DNA of 64,000 nucleotides from Boswellia sacra (lineage: Eukaryota; Streptophyta; Magnoliopsida; Sapindales; Burseraceae): contig SNVD02001362.1 of NCBI GenBank assembly GCA_013180625.2, positions 1,119,501-1,183,500 on the forward strand, given 5' to 3'. Shown here piece after piece: positions 11,570 to 22,641 of this stretch. The translations under genes and the position numbers were made by a program. Each line of letters opens with the position of its first letter. The stretch's first letter is position 1. The notes under the pieces were generated by a model that saw nothing but the letters and a program-made list of their open reading frames with translations, was not told where the DNA came from and did not search any database.

Positions 11570-12914
11570 TGTTGCAAAAAATCCGCAAGTATATGGAATC
11601 GTTACAAGTAATAAAATGAAAGTACAGATATCATTCCCATAAGGACTGTCATTACTTATTACCAAATTTTATTAACTCTTATTTAAAATAAAAAGAATCG
11701 AAATTGAGATTTGATTTGTAAGGAGATTAAATAGAAAATTAACACTAAGAAAATGCAGTCAGGAAACTAAAAAGAGAATACAATGACACAACACTCTAGG
11801 GTACGATTTCACCGAAATTAATCTACTCTAGTTATGAATTACTATAATACCAGCCTTATTCCTAATTATTGCCAATCGATTTCACTAATGTAATTGTAAT
11901 TCTTTCTCAAGTAATAATAATGTATATTAATAGATTAGAATCATATCTTTGTCTCATCTAACTCACTATTAATACCCATTAAGCGCAAGAAATCAATAAG
12001 ATAACAAATCACATTTATATTTTTATCTCATTTTGATTTATGAAAAAATAATTAGGGATTAATATGAACATCACTTCTCAGTCTCAATTCATATCTCAAG
12101 TCATGCAAAAGTTGATCAGACTTTCACAAGCATTAAGCATATAATTAAATTACTTAGCAATCATGGAATAAATCACTAATATATTGAATTCAATTCACAA
12201 GAGTATCATAATTTGGCTACATCTTAACCCTAAAAGACAGAACTTAATTCGTACTAAAAAATTACACACAACGAAAATAATTAAAAAGGAGGGAAAAAGA
12301 ATACTAGACTGTTGGAGACAAATCCGATGATTATGGATTTCCGGCATCGAAAACTGCCGCACTAACCAATGTAAGAGGGGAGAGAGTTTCTCTTTCTGGA
12401 GGATGAAGAGTTCTTCTCCCGAGTGGGAGATATCCTAAAATGAGAAAAATTCTCATATTTATAAGCAAGGGCTAAATTGCAAAAATTGAAAGCTTCAACT
12501 TAAGGAGTCAACTAAACAATTCTAAACTTGCTACAATACCCCCGCAATACTACAAATTACAATTTTGCCCTTTTGTACAAAAATACACGTAACTTCTCAT
12601 ACAAAACTCTGATTGACGAACCATAAACTCTTTTAGAAAGTAGACTTTTGGGGCTTTCCAACGGTATATCACATGAACTCTAGTTTGTTACATATCGATA
12701 TAGAAAAATCTGAGAAGTTAGTAGACCATTTAAGGATAATGACTGTAATTGCTCAAATTGCTATATTTTTGCTTGCAAATTCGCCACATTCATACTCCAA
12801 CATTATTTAACCTACACAAACACAAAACACACGTAAAAATAACAAAAATACCCAAAAATCGACAGAATATTAAGCTTAAAGATACTTAAATTGTGAGTAT
12901 AAACCCACTTATCA
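11570..12914 (-). repeat. 5' LTR of element B1
   Basis: 1345 bp, TG..CA ends (TGTTGC at 11570, CTTATCA ending 12914 in plus view). It aligns along its whole length with the B2 LTR 38262-39604, including the TATA-like ATTCTCATATTTATA segment near 12450 and the terminal TTGTGAGTATAAA motif. Confidence 0.88.
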
Positions 12915-13128
12915 CCTGCACCCACTGAATCTAAGTTGATGTACCGAGAAGCTTTAGATCTTAATTATGTTTTGTTATAAATTTTCATCTTTTTTTTTCT
13001 TATAGATTCAATAGTCTTTTAATTTTAAATCAAGTGCAATTTATTTCTTATATTTGTTGTGTTCTATTGATAATAGTGGTGATATGCTATTGATAATGGT
13101 GTAAAGAGATGTGGAAAAGAGGGAGAAC

Positions 13129-14543
13129 TAAAAAGGTAGGAGAGAGAAACATAATGCAAAAGAAGGAGAAGTTAGGAGAAAGAGGGGGAGGAGAGAATAA
13201 TATATTATTAAGTTTTCAACAATAAGGGCATTTTTGTCCATTCAATCACTGTCATTGACATGCTTTTGTCTGAACTAACGTTTTATGTTAAATTTAATGC
13301 TGACGAGGGACCATATCATTTTACGGCCAAACCTCAAAGGGCAAATCTTAATATCTAAAAAGTAAGGGACGATACCATTTTATGGCCAAACCTCAGGCGC
13401 AAATAAATAAGGTTAAAAAAAATCTAAAATTCTATTTATGAATAAAATAAAAATTAATAAAATATAATATAATCTTACATTGTTGGATGGATGAAAGGTC
13501 TGTATGGTTGCATGTATAGTCTAAGACTAACAAGCAAAGGGCTCTTGCATTTAGAAAAAAAGGAATAGTAAAAATTTGAAATTAGTATTTTTTTAACAAG
13601 GGTGTTAACGTAAGTATTTATAACAAGGGGGATTTTTAAGTATTTTTAAATTTTAGGAGGGGCACAAGAACCAAAATTACTTCCGCCTATGCATATGAGC
13701 ATCAACAAGTATCAAACCTGATCAAGACTTCCCAAACCCTAACTACTCCACTCCTAAACCCAAACCCTAGAAGGTAAATGTTAGTTCTAAGAGTGCTCCA
13801 ATCTCTTGAAAGGCATGTTCATGTTAGCTAGATGTTAAAAAGGAGGAGAGAGAAACGTAATGGAAAAGAAGGAGAAGTTAGGGGAAAGAGGGGGAGGAGA
13901 GAATAATAAATTATTAAGTTTTCAACAATAAGGCCATTTTTGTCCATTCAGTCACTGCCATTAACAGGCTTTTGTCTGAACTAATTTTTTTTTGTTAAAT
14001 TTAACACCGATGAGAGACCATATCATTTTACGGCCAAACCTCAAAGGGTAAATCTTAACATCTGAAACGTGAGGGACGATACCATTTTACGGCCAAACCT
14101 CAGGGGCAAATAAATAAGGTTAAAAAAATCTAAAAGTCTATTTATGAATAAAATAATAAAATATAATATAATCTTACATTGTTGGATGGATGAAAGGTCT
14201 GAATGGTTGCATGCATAGTCTAAGACGAAGAGGCAAAGGGCTCTAGCATTTAGAAAAAATAGAATAGTAAAAATTCGAAATTAGTTTTTTTTTTTTAACA
14301 AGGGTGTTAACGTAAGTATTCATAACGAGGGGGATTTTTAAGTATTTTTAAATTTTAGGAGGGGCCTGGAATCCAAATTACTATATAGGTCTACCTATGC
14401 ATATGAGCATCAACAAGTATCAAACCTGATCAAGACTTCCCAAACCCTAACTACTTCACTCCTAAACCCAAACCCTAGCAGGTAAATGTTAGTTCTAAGA
14501 GTGCTCCAATCCCTTGAAAGGCATGTTCATGTTAGCTAGATGT
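13129..14543. repeat. Direct tandem duplication of a 0.7 kb unit
   Basis: Unit 1 13129-13835 and unit 2 13836-14543 (offset 707-708 bp) are nearly identical, from AAAAAGG.AGGAGAGAG to GTTAGCTAGATGT. Each unit contains two smaller related stretches ending ACGGCCAAACCTCA. Substitutions and small indels separate the units. No coding region is seen. Confidence 0.9.
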
Positions 14544-15013
14544 GAAACAAATCCAATGTTCTCTAATTTGAAACCCATGAACCCTAACTTTAACATATTG
14601 CCTCTCAGTAACAAATTAAGAAATGAATCTCAACTCTAACTTTCTTAAAGGAGTTGAACGAATGATGATTGATAGAGGAAAATCTAAGAAAACTCTAAAC
14701 CCTAACTAATTTAGACAACTTGTATAAGACTTAAATGTTCATACTTTAAAAAACTAGCAACAAGGGAAGCTCGGTAAGAGTTAAAAGCAAATGATTTTAT
14801 GGAAAATTTAACTTTCTAACCAATTTTGGTTAAGCAAGAGCTAGTTGAGAGACCAAAGTTGATAGAAAGAAGGAAGCTGAAGAGTTGAAATTTTCAGTGT
14901 TAAGAGTTTTGGCTTGTTTGGTTCAATTAGGTTTGAATACTTCTCACATTCGGTCAAAACAATTAGACACTTATATATCTACAAATATCATTTATTTGTG
15001 ATAGTTATTAAAT
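14544..15013. other. Unassigned AT-rich sequence
   Basis: No gene, repeat or transposon end recognised between the tandem duplication and the MULE-like element. Confidence 0.5.
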
Positions 15014-15022
15014 TTTTTCAAA

Positions 15023-15107
15023 GGGTTAATAACGTTTGCCCCTTGAGCTTTCTCGAAAACCAAAGATTCCCTGCATTTTTAGAATTATCACTTTGCCTCT
15101 TATCTTG
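15023..15107 (+). repeat. Left TIR of MULE-like element
   Basis: Reads GGGTTAATAACGTTTGCCCC, then a stretch ending AGAATTATCACTTTGCCTCTT. The reverse complement of 22642-22726 follows the same order of blocks (GGGTTAAT, GCTTTCTYGAAAAC, GAATTATCA, CTCTT). Confidence 0.75.
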
Positions 15108-15732
15108 ACAGATAAACATGAAATTTAAGGTTAAAAGGCTAAAATGGTAATCCTACGTGTTATTAATATCATTATATTATCTTTTTATATTAATTAATTA
15201 AAAAATAATAATTTTATAAGAATTAAATTTTTAGCTTTTGGATTTCATCTTTCATTTTCATCTTCACTGTCCAAATCATCTTTTTTAGTCTTTCAATAAA
15301 TCTTACAACCCAATGCTGAATCACAGTTGCCAAAACTCATGAAGAACTAATTAGGCGAAGGCTGTGCAGAGAAGGAGATGTAGCGATAGTGTAGTAAATA
15401 GGTGACGGCTACGTAGAGAATGAGTCAAGGATTGCACATTGTGGCACCACCAACAACAATTAGGTATTTATATTGGTATGTGTTTGGATATGTTGTTTCT
15501 TATAATAAAATTGAAATTTACTAGGTTAAGCAACTGATCGGGTTGGGTAATTGAGTGTTAGGATAGTGATGATAAGGAAAATAAGGTGGTTGGTTATTCA
15601 ATTCAACTATGGAAGGATTAATTGCCTGTGTTGCGTGGGCAAATGTCATTTATGGATGAATTTGTAGGTGATTGAATTCAGTGTTTATGAAGGAAGAAGA
15701 GATTCAGGTTTGGTGGCAACGGTGATGTAGTT
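15108..15732. other. Interior of MULE-like element, left part
   Basis: No recognised protein. The stretch 15240-15480 is less AT-rich and could be a captured gene fragment, but no family could be assigned. Confidence 0.4.
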
Positions 15733-16030
15733 AGAAACAAAAGAAATAGTAGAAAATTGTGAATGAAAAATCTAATAGTTTGGAAAGTAATCTGAATGTA
15801 TTACTGCGGCAAGAAAGAGGATTACACAGGATGCTTTAATTTATAAACTTGAAATATAACAACTCTTTTAAAACGAGCACTAACTACTCCTATGAAATCC
15901 TACTAGTACAGAGAAAAATACTCTTTATTTGACACCTAAGTATTTGACTTGGTCTATACCGAAACAGTAGGAATAAAAAAGACCTAGTAAATAATAAATG
16001 ACAGTAGAGTAAGATGCACTAATTTGTAAG
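15733..16030 (-). repeat. 3' LTR of copia C1
   Basis: Aligns with 20146-20455 from AGAAACAAAAGAAATAG to AGATGCACTAATTT. Preceded on the minus strand by a purine tract (AAAGGGAAGT, 16031-16040) that fits the polypurine tract. Confidence 0.8.
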
Positions 16031-16040
16031 ACTTCCCTTT

Positions 16041-17600
16041 CATTAATACTTATGATCCATAACTCTAAAAGCAGCTCCGAAAATCTCAAATTTGGGCTTA
16101 GATAAGGCCTTCGTAAATAAATATGCAACTTGATCAGTAGGATGAATTCCTTTCAACTCAATCTCTTGGTTCAGAACTTTCTCTCGAATAAGTTGGTAAC
16201 AAATATCAATATGTTTTGTTCTCCTATGAAAAACTAGATTTGAAGCAAGTTTGATGGCACTCTCATTTTTACAACAATTCTACACAGCATGATCAAATTT
16301 AGGAAAAGAAACCTCCCATCAAACATTTCAACCATACACATTCTTGTGCAGCCATAATAGCCGCCATGTATTCAAATTCAGTACTTGACAAGGCAATGGT
16401 AGACTGCTTCTTGCTGCACCTGGAAACAATGGCTGAACCCATGCTAAAGCAATATCCAGAGATTGAACGACAATCAGTTACATCACAGGCCTGATCTGCA
16501 TTAGTAAATCCTTTCAATAGAAAATTGTTTTCCTTTCTGTGGATAAGGCCATAATCAAGAGAACCTTTTACACAATGTAGGATCCTTTTAGCAGCATCCA
16601 AATGGGAAGTTCTTGGGCTCTGCATGAATTGAGATTAAGTGATTTCTGGTCTACTGATAGTTAAATAAATTAAGCTGCCAACAAGTTGTCAAAATCTTCT
16701 ATCATCCTTCGGCAATGATCCTTCTTCTTTCTCTAGCTTGAGATGTGTTTCCATAGGAGTAGCTATTTCTTTTAACTCTCGCATGTTGAAACGCCCCAAA
16801 AGGTTCTTTGCATAACTTCTTTGAGATATAAAATAGCCTTGATCTGATTTTTCTACTTCCAGGCCAAGAAAACATTCAATTTCACCCAAAATTTTCATTT
16901 CAAATCAAATTGACAAATCATTCCTCACGTAAGAAAATTTCAATCTCATCATCTCGGGTCATTATCATGTTATCCACATATAGTATAACTAGCAAATGCA
17001 TCTTTAATTCTAATTTTACAAACAAAATAGAATCTAAATCAGAAACTTTAAATCCACAGAAGATGAAGTGTCGAGCAACTTTACCATGCCAAGCACGTGA
17101 TGCTTGTTTAAGCCATACAATGCTTCTTCAATCGACCAACGTAGTTAGGAAATTGTTTGGAGATGAATCCTTAAGGTTGTTCCATTACTTCATGATCCAG
17201 CTCGTTATAAAGAAATGCATTCTTTACATTAAGTTGCCATAGTTTCCAACTTTTATAAGCTGTAAGTGAAAAAATCGATCTCATCGTAACCACTTTTGCC
17301 ACCTGGCTAAACTTCTCCTCGTAATCCAATCCATAGCTTTGAGAAAAGCCATGAGTGATGAGTCATGCTTTACATCTATCCATTGTGCCATCTGTTTTTT
17401 TTTTCAAACAATAGAGCCATTTACAAGTGATCGGTTTATAATTTTCTGATTTTGGCACAAGCTCCCACGTCTCATTTTTCTTTAAGGCTTCAATTTCTTC
17501 TTGCATTATTGTTTCCCATTATGGATAGTACTTAATTAGCTTCTTCATAACATGTTGGTTCTTCTTCATTCAATGCTTTAACCAAAAAAAAAAAAATGAA
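16041..17600 (-). pseudogene. Copia reverse transcriptase / RNase H of C1
   Basis: 16299-16625 encodes the end of RT and RNase H (MQSPRTSHLDAAKRILHCVK; SRCSKKQSTIALSSTEFEYM with the SSTE motif). 16689-16898 encodes the RT end (EIECFLGLEVEKSDQGYFIS; RSYAKNLLGRF). Further RT traces continue to about 17600 in broken frames. Many stops and frameshifts; not functional. Confidence 0.85.
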
Positions 17601-17832
17601 GCCATAGTACAATGATTGAGTTATACTTCATAATCCTTGAGGTAGTCTAGTTGTCTTTTCATTCTGGTTGATCTTCTAACTATCCATTCATCATCTTCTA
17701 AACTTATAGCGTTCGGTCTTGGAGATTCATTATTTCTTTGATGGTTAGAATCACCATTGAACAATGCTTATGTATTGGTCTGAGGAAACAACACCACATT
17801 ATCGGGATCACCACTAAGATCAACATTTTTTG

Positions 17833-18580
17833 TTACTTCTGAACAGAATACCCAGAAGACACCTCATCAATTACAACAGCTCTAGATGTGACAAATTTCT
17901 TTGTCTTTGGATCCATGCATCTCCATCCTTTCCTACATGGGTCATAGCAAAAAAAAACATATTTCTTTACTTTTGGATCTAGTTTAGCTCGATTAGTTTC
18001 AGGAACATGAGCATAACAAATAGAACTAAACACCTGAAAATAACTCGCATTTGGTTTTGCATTATACAAGATCTCAAAAGGAGCCTTTTCTTTACTTGGT
18101 CATGGAGGTAGTCGATTTATTACATGACATACACATTGAACTGCTTCTACCCAAAGCTCTCGAGGAAGATTTTTACCGTGTATCCATGAACGACTTGTTG
18201 AGGTGAGATACGCCAACTTCCTTTCTACAACTCTATTTTGTTGAGGAGTATTGGGCATGTCATTTGTCTTTGAATACCATTTTTATCATAGTATTGAAAG
18301 AACTCATCAACCATGAATTCGCTGCCATTATTGCTTCGTAAGCATTTTATTTTCTGCCCAAACTCCTTTACCACAGTATTTTTGAACTCAAAGAACTTGA
18401 GTAATGCTTCACTCTTCTCTTCCAAAAAAATATCCAAGTATACCTAGAATAATCATCTACCAACACCATGACATATTGATAACCATTGTAACTTGGTGTT
18501 TTTGTTGGTCCCATCAGATCTGTATGAATTAGTTCAAACAACCTTGTCTTCCGATTAGGTGAACTTTTGAAAGGAAGACT
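17833..18580 (-). pseudogene. Copia integrase region of C1
   Basis: 18225-18437 carries the core-domain segment with RSNNGSEF (usual RSDNGTEF). 17833-18069 carries the C-terminal block PKVKKYVFFCYDPCRKGWRC (relatives: KS.KCIFLGYS...KGYR). The frames are separate. The copy is inactive. Confidence 0.82.
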
Positions 18581-20040
18581 CTATGATTTGTCATTTTGAC
18601 AGCCATGACAGATTACCGTCTCATGTATATTTTTAAGAGCTAGTAAGCCATCTAACGGCTTCTTTGAGGAAGCTTGTTGAAGCATTTGGTAGCTTAAATG
18701 ACCTAGTAGAGCATGCCAAATAGTTGTGCTATCAATTTGGCTTGTTTTTACATATGCCTTCCCTATTGACATGACAAATAATGAGTCATTCTCACCAACA
18801 AGAACAACATCAGCTACAACATTTCTCACATTATCAAGTAGCATCACATCATTTGGTCCAAGCAAGACATATTTTCCAAAGTTAGTAATTTGAGAAATTG
18901 AAACTAAATTTTTCTTCAAACATGGGGCATGATAGACATCTTTCAGTTTGACATTTGCATTGTTGGCACCAATCTTCATAACATTTCCTTTCATTACCGG
19001 ATAAGTTAAGTTATCAGCTATGATAATAACTTGTTGTCCATTATGTTGATGTCGTTCTAAAAATAATGAATAATTTCCTGTCACATGATGTTAGCAACCA
19101 GAGTCAATAATGCAGCCTTCTTCGTAATCGATGCACTTGATTGGTGCTTTGTTTATTGCTGATTTAAGGGCCACGTCATCTCTTCTTTCAACTACTTCAG
19201 TGGTAAAGCATTTTTGCTAGTTAAGTTGATCTTCTTCTTCATCTTCACGTGCAACATTGAACTTGAAAAGTTCCACATGACAATTTCTCTTGATCATACG
19301 CCCATTTTTTTTTCATCTATAACATCTTATAGATTTGTTACCTTAGGGGTTGTAGCTTGAGTTCTTCCTATTTGTGCCCTCTTTAGAATGTTTCACAATA
19401 GACTTCCCTCTTGAGAAAAGAACAACATCAGATTCAGAATTGAAGTTCTTGGCCATTTGTTTAGCGAAAGCCTTCTGAGTAGAAAGCAAATTTTTTAGTT
19501 CTTCAACTAATGGTTGCTCGCCTGTCCTTGAATGGAAGTAACGAACGATGAATACTCTTTCTTCAAACCTCGAATGAGAAATTATCGTAGACGAGCTTCA
19601 TTGATCTTTTCATCTGTATCTAGTTCTAAAATTTCAGCACAGATGCTTTTTAACCCGTAGAAAAAGTTTTGAAATTGACATACCTCCTTGTGTCATCATT
19701 GCCAATTCGTTTTCTAGGAACTGCAACATTGCTGTATTCTTTTCTAAAAATAGCCATTTAAGAGTCTCCCGTACTTTCTTTGGAGAATTAACATCATGAG
19801 CACGATCAATGAACTCCTTGCTAATTGAAGTTCTCAAAGCAAATAGAGCCTTTCCACATTTGATCTTCCATTTCCTTTGAGGTTTGAAATTGTCGGGAGT
19901 GTCCGTTGGAATCTCTATTTTAGTACCAGAAACTAGTTCCGATAAATCTTGACCTTGAAGATAAGCGGCCATCCATATTCTCCAGTACTTGTAGTTTGTT
20001 CCTACAATTCTGCGTATTGGAACCATTTCCCCCATTGGCT
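18581..20040 (-). pseudogene. Copia gag and protease of C1
   Basis: 19634-20035 is the gag start (MGEMVPIRRIVGTNYKYW, then WMAAYLQGQDL) of the UBN2-type copia gag. 18581-19084 contains the post-protease and GAG-pre-integrase region (LKDVYHAPCLKKNLVSISQI, then WHALLGHLSYQML and CHGCQ). 19085-19633 between them has decayed zinc-knuckle and protease sequence with stops. Confidence 0.85.
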
Positions 20041-20129
20041 AACTCCATTAGTTTCCTTTCCAAGTTTCAATCTTCTCCAACAAGACAAACTTGATAGTAA
20101 AGAAGAGTGAAATAAATACAAAACCTCAA

Positions 20130-20145
20130 CCTGCCTCTGATAGCA
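20130..20145 (-). other. Primer binding site of C1 (tRNA-Met type)
   Basis: Minus strand TGCTATCAGAGGCAGG, one change in the TGGTATCAGAG core complementary to initiator tRNA-Met. Directly adjoins the 5' LTR. Confidence 0.75.
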
Positions 20146-20455
20146 AGAAACAAAAGAAATAGCAGAAAATTGTGAAAGAAAAATATAACAGTTTGTAGAG
20201 TAATATGAATGTATTATTGAGGCATGAAAGGGATTACAACAGATGCTTTAATTTATAAACTTAAAACAAAACAAATTCTCCTAAAATGAAGACTAACTAC
20301 TCCTACGAAATCCTACTAGTACAGAGCAAAATACTCTTTATTTGATGCCTACGCATTTGACTTGGTCTATCTTGAAACAATAGGAATAGAAAAGACTTAG
20401 TAAATAACAAACTAACTAACAAATGATAGCAGAGTAAGATGCACTAATTTTTAAG
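20146..20455 (-). repeat. 5' LTR of copia C1
   Basis: Partner of 15733-16030, with several small indels between the two. Confidence 0.8.
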
Positions 20456-20474
20456 AGAGGTGAGGATAGAGATA

Positions 20475-20502
20475 AGAGAGAGAAAGAGAGAGAGAGAGAG
20501 AG
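20475..20502. repeat. GA microsatellite
   Basis: Imperfect (GA)n in the short MULE-like interior between the two copia insertions. Confidence 0.9.
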
Positions 20503-20578
20503 CAGCTTTTACGTTATGTTGATGAAGATCATACAAAAAAAAGACGAATTTTATGTTTGTGGATTGTAGAGAAAGATA

Positions 20579-20915
20579 TGTTGGAATTTGGCTTACTCTG
20601 ATACCACTTTGTTGGAGAATAGTTACTCAACCAATCAAGCAACATAAGAATATAATGAAGAAGAAGATATTGACTCTTGAGCACTTATCAACTCTTTATT
20701 ACTTCTTCTCAATAAAATTGACAAATTACAAAGACTTATATAGTAGACTCAATCCTAATCCTATTCAAACCATAAATACTAATAATTCTAAAATAACTAA
20801 ATAATTAATCATTATCCATAATTTACTAGAATTATTAATCCTTTCATTACATGTCTTCTAATCTAATTAGGACTCTAATCTTATTTTGTCTTAAGCTTTG
20901 TTTAAACTTCCAACA
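20579..20915 (-). repeat. 3' LTR of C2
   Basis: 337 bp. Nearly identical to the 5' LTR except for a ~26 bp deletion near 20890 and a few substitutions. Contains an internal primer-site-like motif at 20594-20605. Confidence 0.93.
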
Positions 20916-20926
20916 CCCCCCCTTAA
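20916..20926 (-). other. Polypurine tract of C2
   Basis: Minus strand TTTAAGGGGGGG directly before the 3' LTR, the usual plus-strand priming tract. Confidence 0.85.
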
Positions 20927-21134
20927 ACTAAGCTTAACCAAACAATGACTTTGAAACTTTTTCTTGAATATTGTTGATCTCTTGACGAATCTTTCTTGTC
21001 TTCACGAGCATCTTCATATACCTCTTGAATAACTTTATAATTGTTATGTTATGCTCTCTAATTAATCAAGTAAACACAAGATCTTCAATAAGACTATATA
21101 GTAAGTTATCAATCAACCTTACCTTCATGTTTTC

Positions 21135-21557
21135 TCATATATCCTCATATGGTTTTCTTGCATAATTTATCAACCATGACCATAATTGTTTGTCTTCTTT
21201 CTTTTCTTCACATACGTCTCCATGATCATACCCAAACTTTGTTTTATCTTTATGAAAAAATTTGACTCCATAAGCCTTTATAAACAAAATCTTTAATATA
21301 ATTTCCTTTTGTTCTTGTGTTAACGTTGCTTGATTTGCTGGTACTTCAAAACCTTGATTTACAACTTCCCACATGCCTCTGTACTCAAACTCGGCTTGCA
21401 TTTGAGTTCTCCAATACTCAAAATTGTGCTTGTTTCCATCAAATCTGGGAAGTTCTTTTTCCATCTTGATTTGTTTCCTTGACTCTGCCTTCCTGGCAAC
21501 TCTGACAGGCTCTAACTGGCTCTGCCAACTTTGGTAGGCTCTTCCTAACTCTACCAA
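21135..21557 (-). CDS. Gag-like ORF of copia C2
   Basis: 140 codons. The centre reads KELPRFDGNKHNFEYWRTQM, matching the N-terminal pattern of plant copia gag (L..F.G.NY..W...M), followed by WEVVNQGFEVPA. It stops before the UBN2 core and has no zinc knuckle, so it is a partial gag, perhaps only a remnant of a longer frame. The codons upstream of KMEKELP look like read-through of leader sequence, so the true start is probably the methionine before EKELP. No enzymatic domain. Confidence 0.6.
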   Translation of the reverse strand: MVELGRAYQSWQSQLEPVRVARKAESRKQIKMEKELPRFDGNKHNFEYWRTQMQAEFEYRGMWEVVNQGFEVPANQATLTQEQKEIILKILFIKAYGVKFFHKDKTKFGYDHGDVCEEKKEDKQLWSWLINYARKPYEDI

Positions 21558-21777
21558 CTTTGCTTTGATGGACTCTGAGACCTTCCTGGCTTGACTCTAT
21601 CTAGCTCTTTCTTTGCGCCTGCTTCTCTCACAGGTCTTCTTTGGATCTTTACGTTGTGTCTAGCTCTGAGATTGCTCCTCTCAGAACCTTCCAAACTAGC
21701 TCTGATAGGTCTTCCCTGGAGCTTACTACCTAGCTTCGAAACAAATTTGATGGCTCCTCCCAGATTCTTCCAACCTA

Positions 21778-21789
21778 GCTCTGATACCA
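21778..21789 (-). other. Primer binding site of C2 (tRNA-Met)
   Basis: Minus strand TGGTATCAGAGC, exact for the plant initiator tRNA-Met site, 3 bases from the 5' LTR. Confidence 0.92.
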
Positions 21790-21792
21790 CTT

Positions 21793-22155
21793 TGTTGGAA
21801 TTTGGCTTACTCTGATACCACTTTGTTGGAGAATAGTTACTCAACCAATCAAGCAACACAAGAATATAATGAAGAAGAAGATATTGACTCTTGAGCACTT
21901 ATCAACTCTTTATTACTTCTTCTTAATAAAATTGACAAATTACAAAGACTTATATAGTAGACTCAATCCTAATCCTATTCAAACCATAAATACTAATAAT
22001 TCTAAAATAACTAAATAATTAATCATTATCCATAATTTACTAGAATTATTAATCCTTTCATAACATGTCTTCTAATCTAATTAGGACTCTAATCTTATTT
22101 TAATTTAGACTTTAAGTTCTAAATAAACTCTTAAGCTTTGTTTAAACTTCCAACA
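21793..22155 (-). repeat. 5' LTR of C2
   Basis: 363 bp, TG..CA ends. Carries a second copy of the junction motif (TGGTATCAGAG at 21810-21820 in minus view, then CTT and TGTTGG at 21824). Confidence 0.93.
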
Positions 22156-22160
22156 AGATA

Positions 22161-22641
22161 TGTATCAAAGAGTGACTTATTGTTTCTATATAAGGAGAGT
22201 TTGGTTAATCTCTAGATCTTTACAGATTTTAAAGAAAAATTGCAGCTTCTTCCTCTTTTTATTTTGTGGGTCTTTTACATAAAACACTGTCTACTGTTTC
22301 ATCTTGCAGTGGTTATTTACATGACTAGTGGTATTTTTCCAGATTTTGGAGAAAATTTCTGGCTTCTTCTTTTTATTTTGTAGATCTTTTACATGAACAA
22401 TGGCTTCTTCTTCTTTTTAATTAATTAGGAGAACTGGGAGAGGAGATGAAGAACCAAGAGATGAAAAGGGGACTAAGGAGAAGCTGTGAAGAAGAGAAGT
22501 GATAGAGGAGAGAGAGAGGATTGTGATTATTTATTAATTTAGATTAATGTACTTTTTATTAATTTGGTTTTAAATTGACTTCATCAAACCCGTTAAGAAA
22601 AATGGATTTTTGTCTTTTTGATCTATGTTAGGTGGCTGACC
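22161..22641. other. Interior of MULE-like element, right part
   Basis: No gene recognised. A ~60 bp stretch is directly repeated (about 22226-22285 and 22340-22396; GCTTCTT..TTTTTATTTTGT). Purine-rich tract at 22430-22520. Confidence 0.5.

Larger units (their letters stand above)
10652..12914 (-). mobile_element. Athila-like retrotransposon B1 (5' LTR and leader)
   Basis: Minus-strand LTR element consisting here of a 5' LTR (11570-12914), primer binding site and leader. The leader is clearly homologous to that of B2 (37345-38237), including the block around 11090-11300 against 37790-38000. Gag should follow to the left, but element A begins at 10651, so A interrupts B1 and the rest of B1 would lie outside the window. 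Confidence 0.8.
15733..20455 (-). mobile_element. Decayed Ty1/copia retrotransposon C1
   Basis: Minus-strand copia element with two similar ~300 bp LTRs (15733-16030 and 20146-20455), a tRNA-Met type primer site and internal gag-PR-INT-RT-RH remnants in copia order. The LTR pair has many substitutions and small indels, so it is old. Exact ends and TSD could not be fixed because the terminal TG..CA is eroded. Confidence 0.85.
20579..22155 (-). mobile_element. Short non-autonomous copia element C2 (1.58 kb)
   Basis: A structurally complete miniature: LTRs 20579-20915 and 21793-22155 with TGTTGGAA..TTCCAACA ends, an exact 5 bp TSD AGATA (20574-20578, 22156-22160), a tRNA-Met primer site and a polypurine tract. 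Only about 880 bp lies between the LTRs, with one gag-like ORF and no protease, integrase or RT. It must be mobilised in trans. Between a TRIM and a LARD in size. Confidence 0.93.

Noticed and set aside
12915..12980. Short open stretch after the B1 LTR, CCTGCACCCACTGAATCTAA, looks like a coding exon edge.
   Set aside because: Too short, no family recognised and no matching splice partner found on the other side of B1 within the window.
13731..13770. AAACCCTAA-like telomere motif repeats near 13733 and 14440.
   Set aside because: Only single, irregular CAAACCCTA units, present twice because of the tandem duplication. Not an interstitial telomere array.
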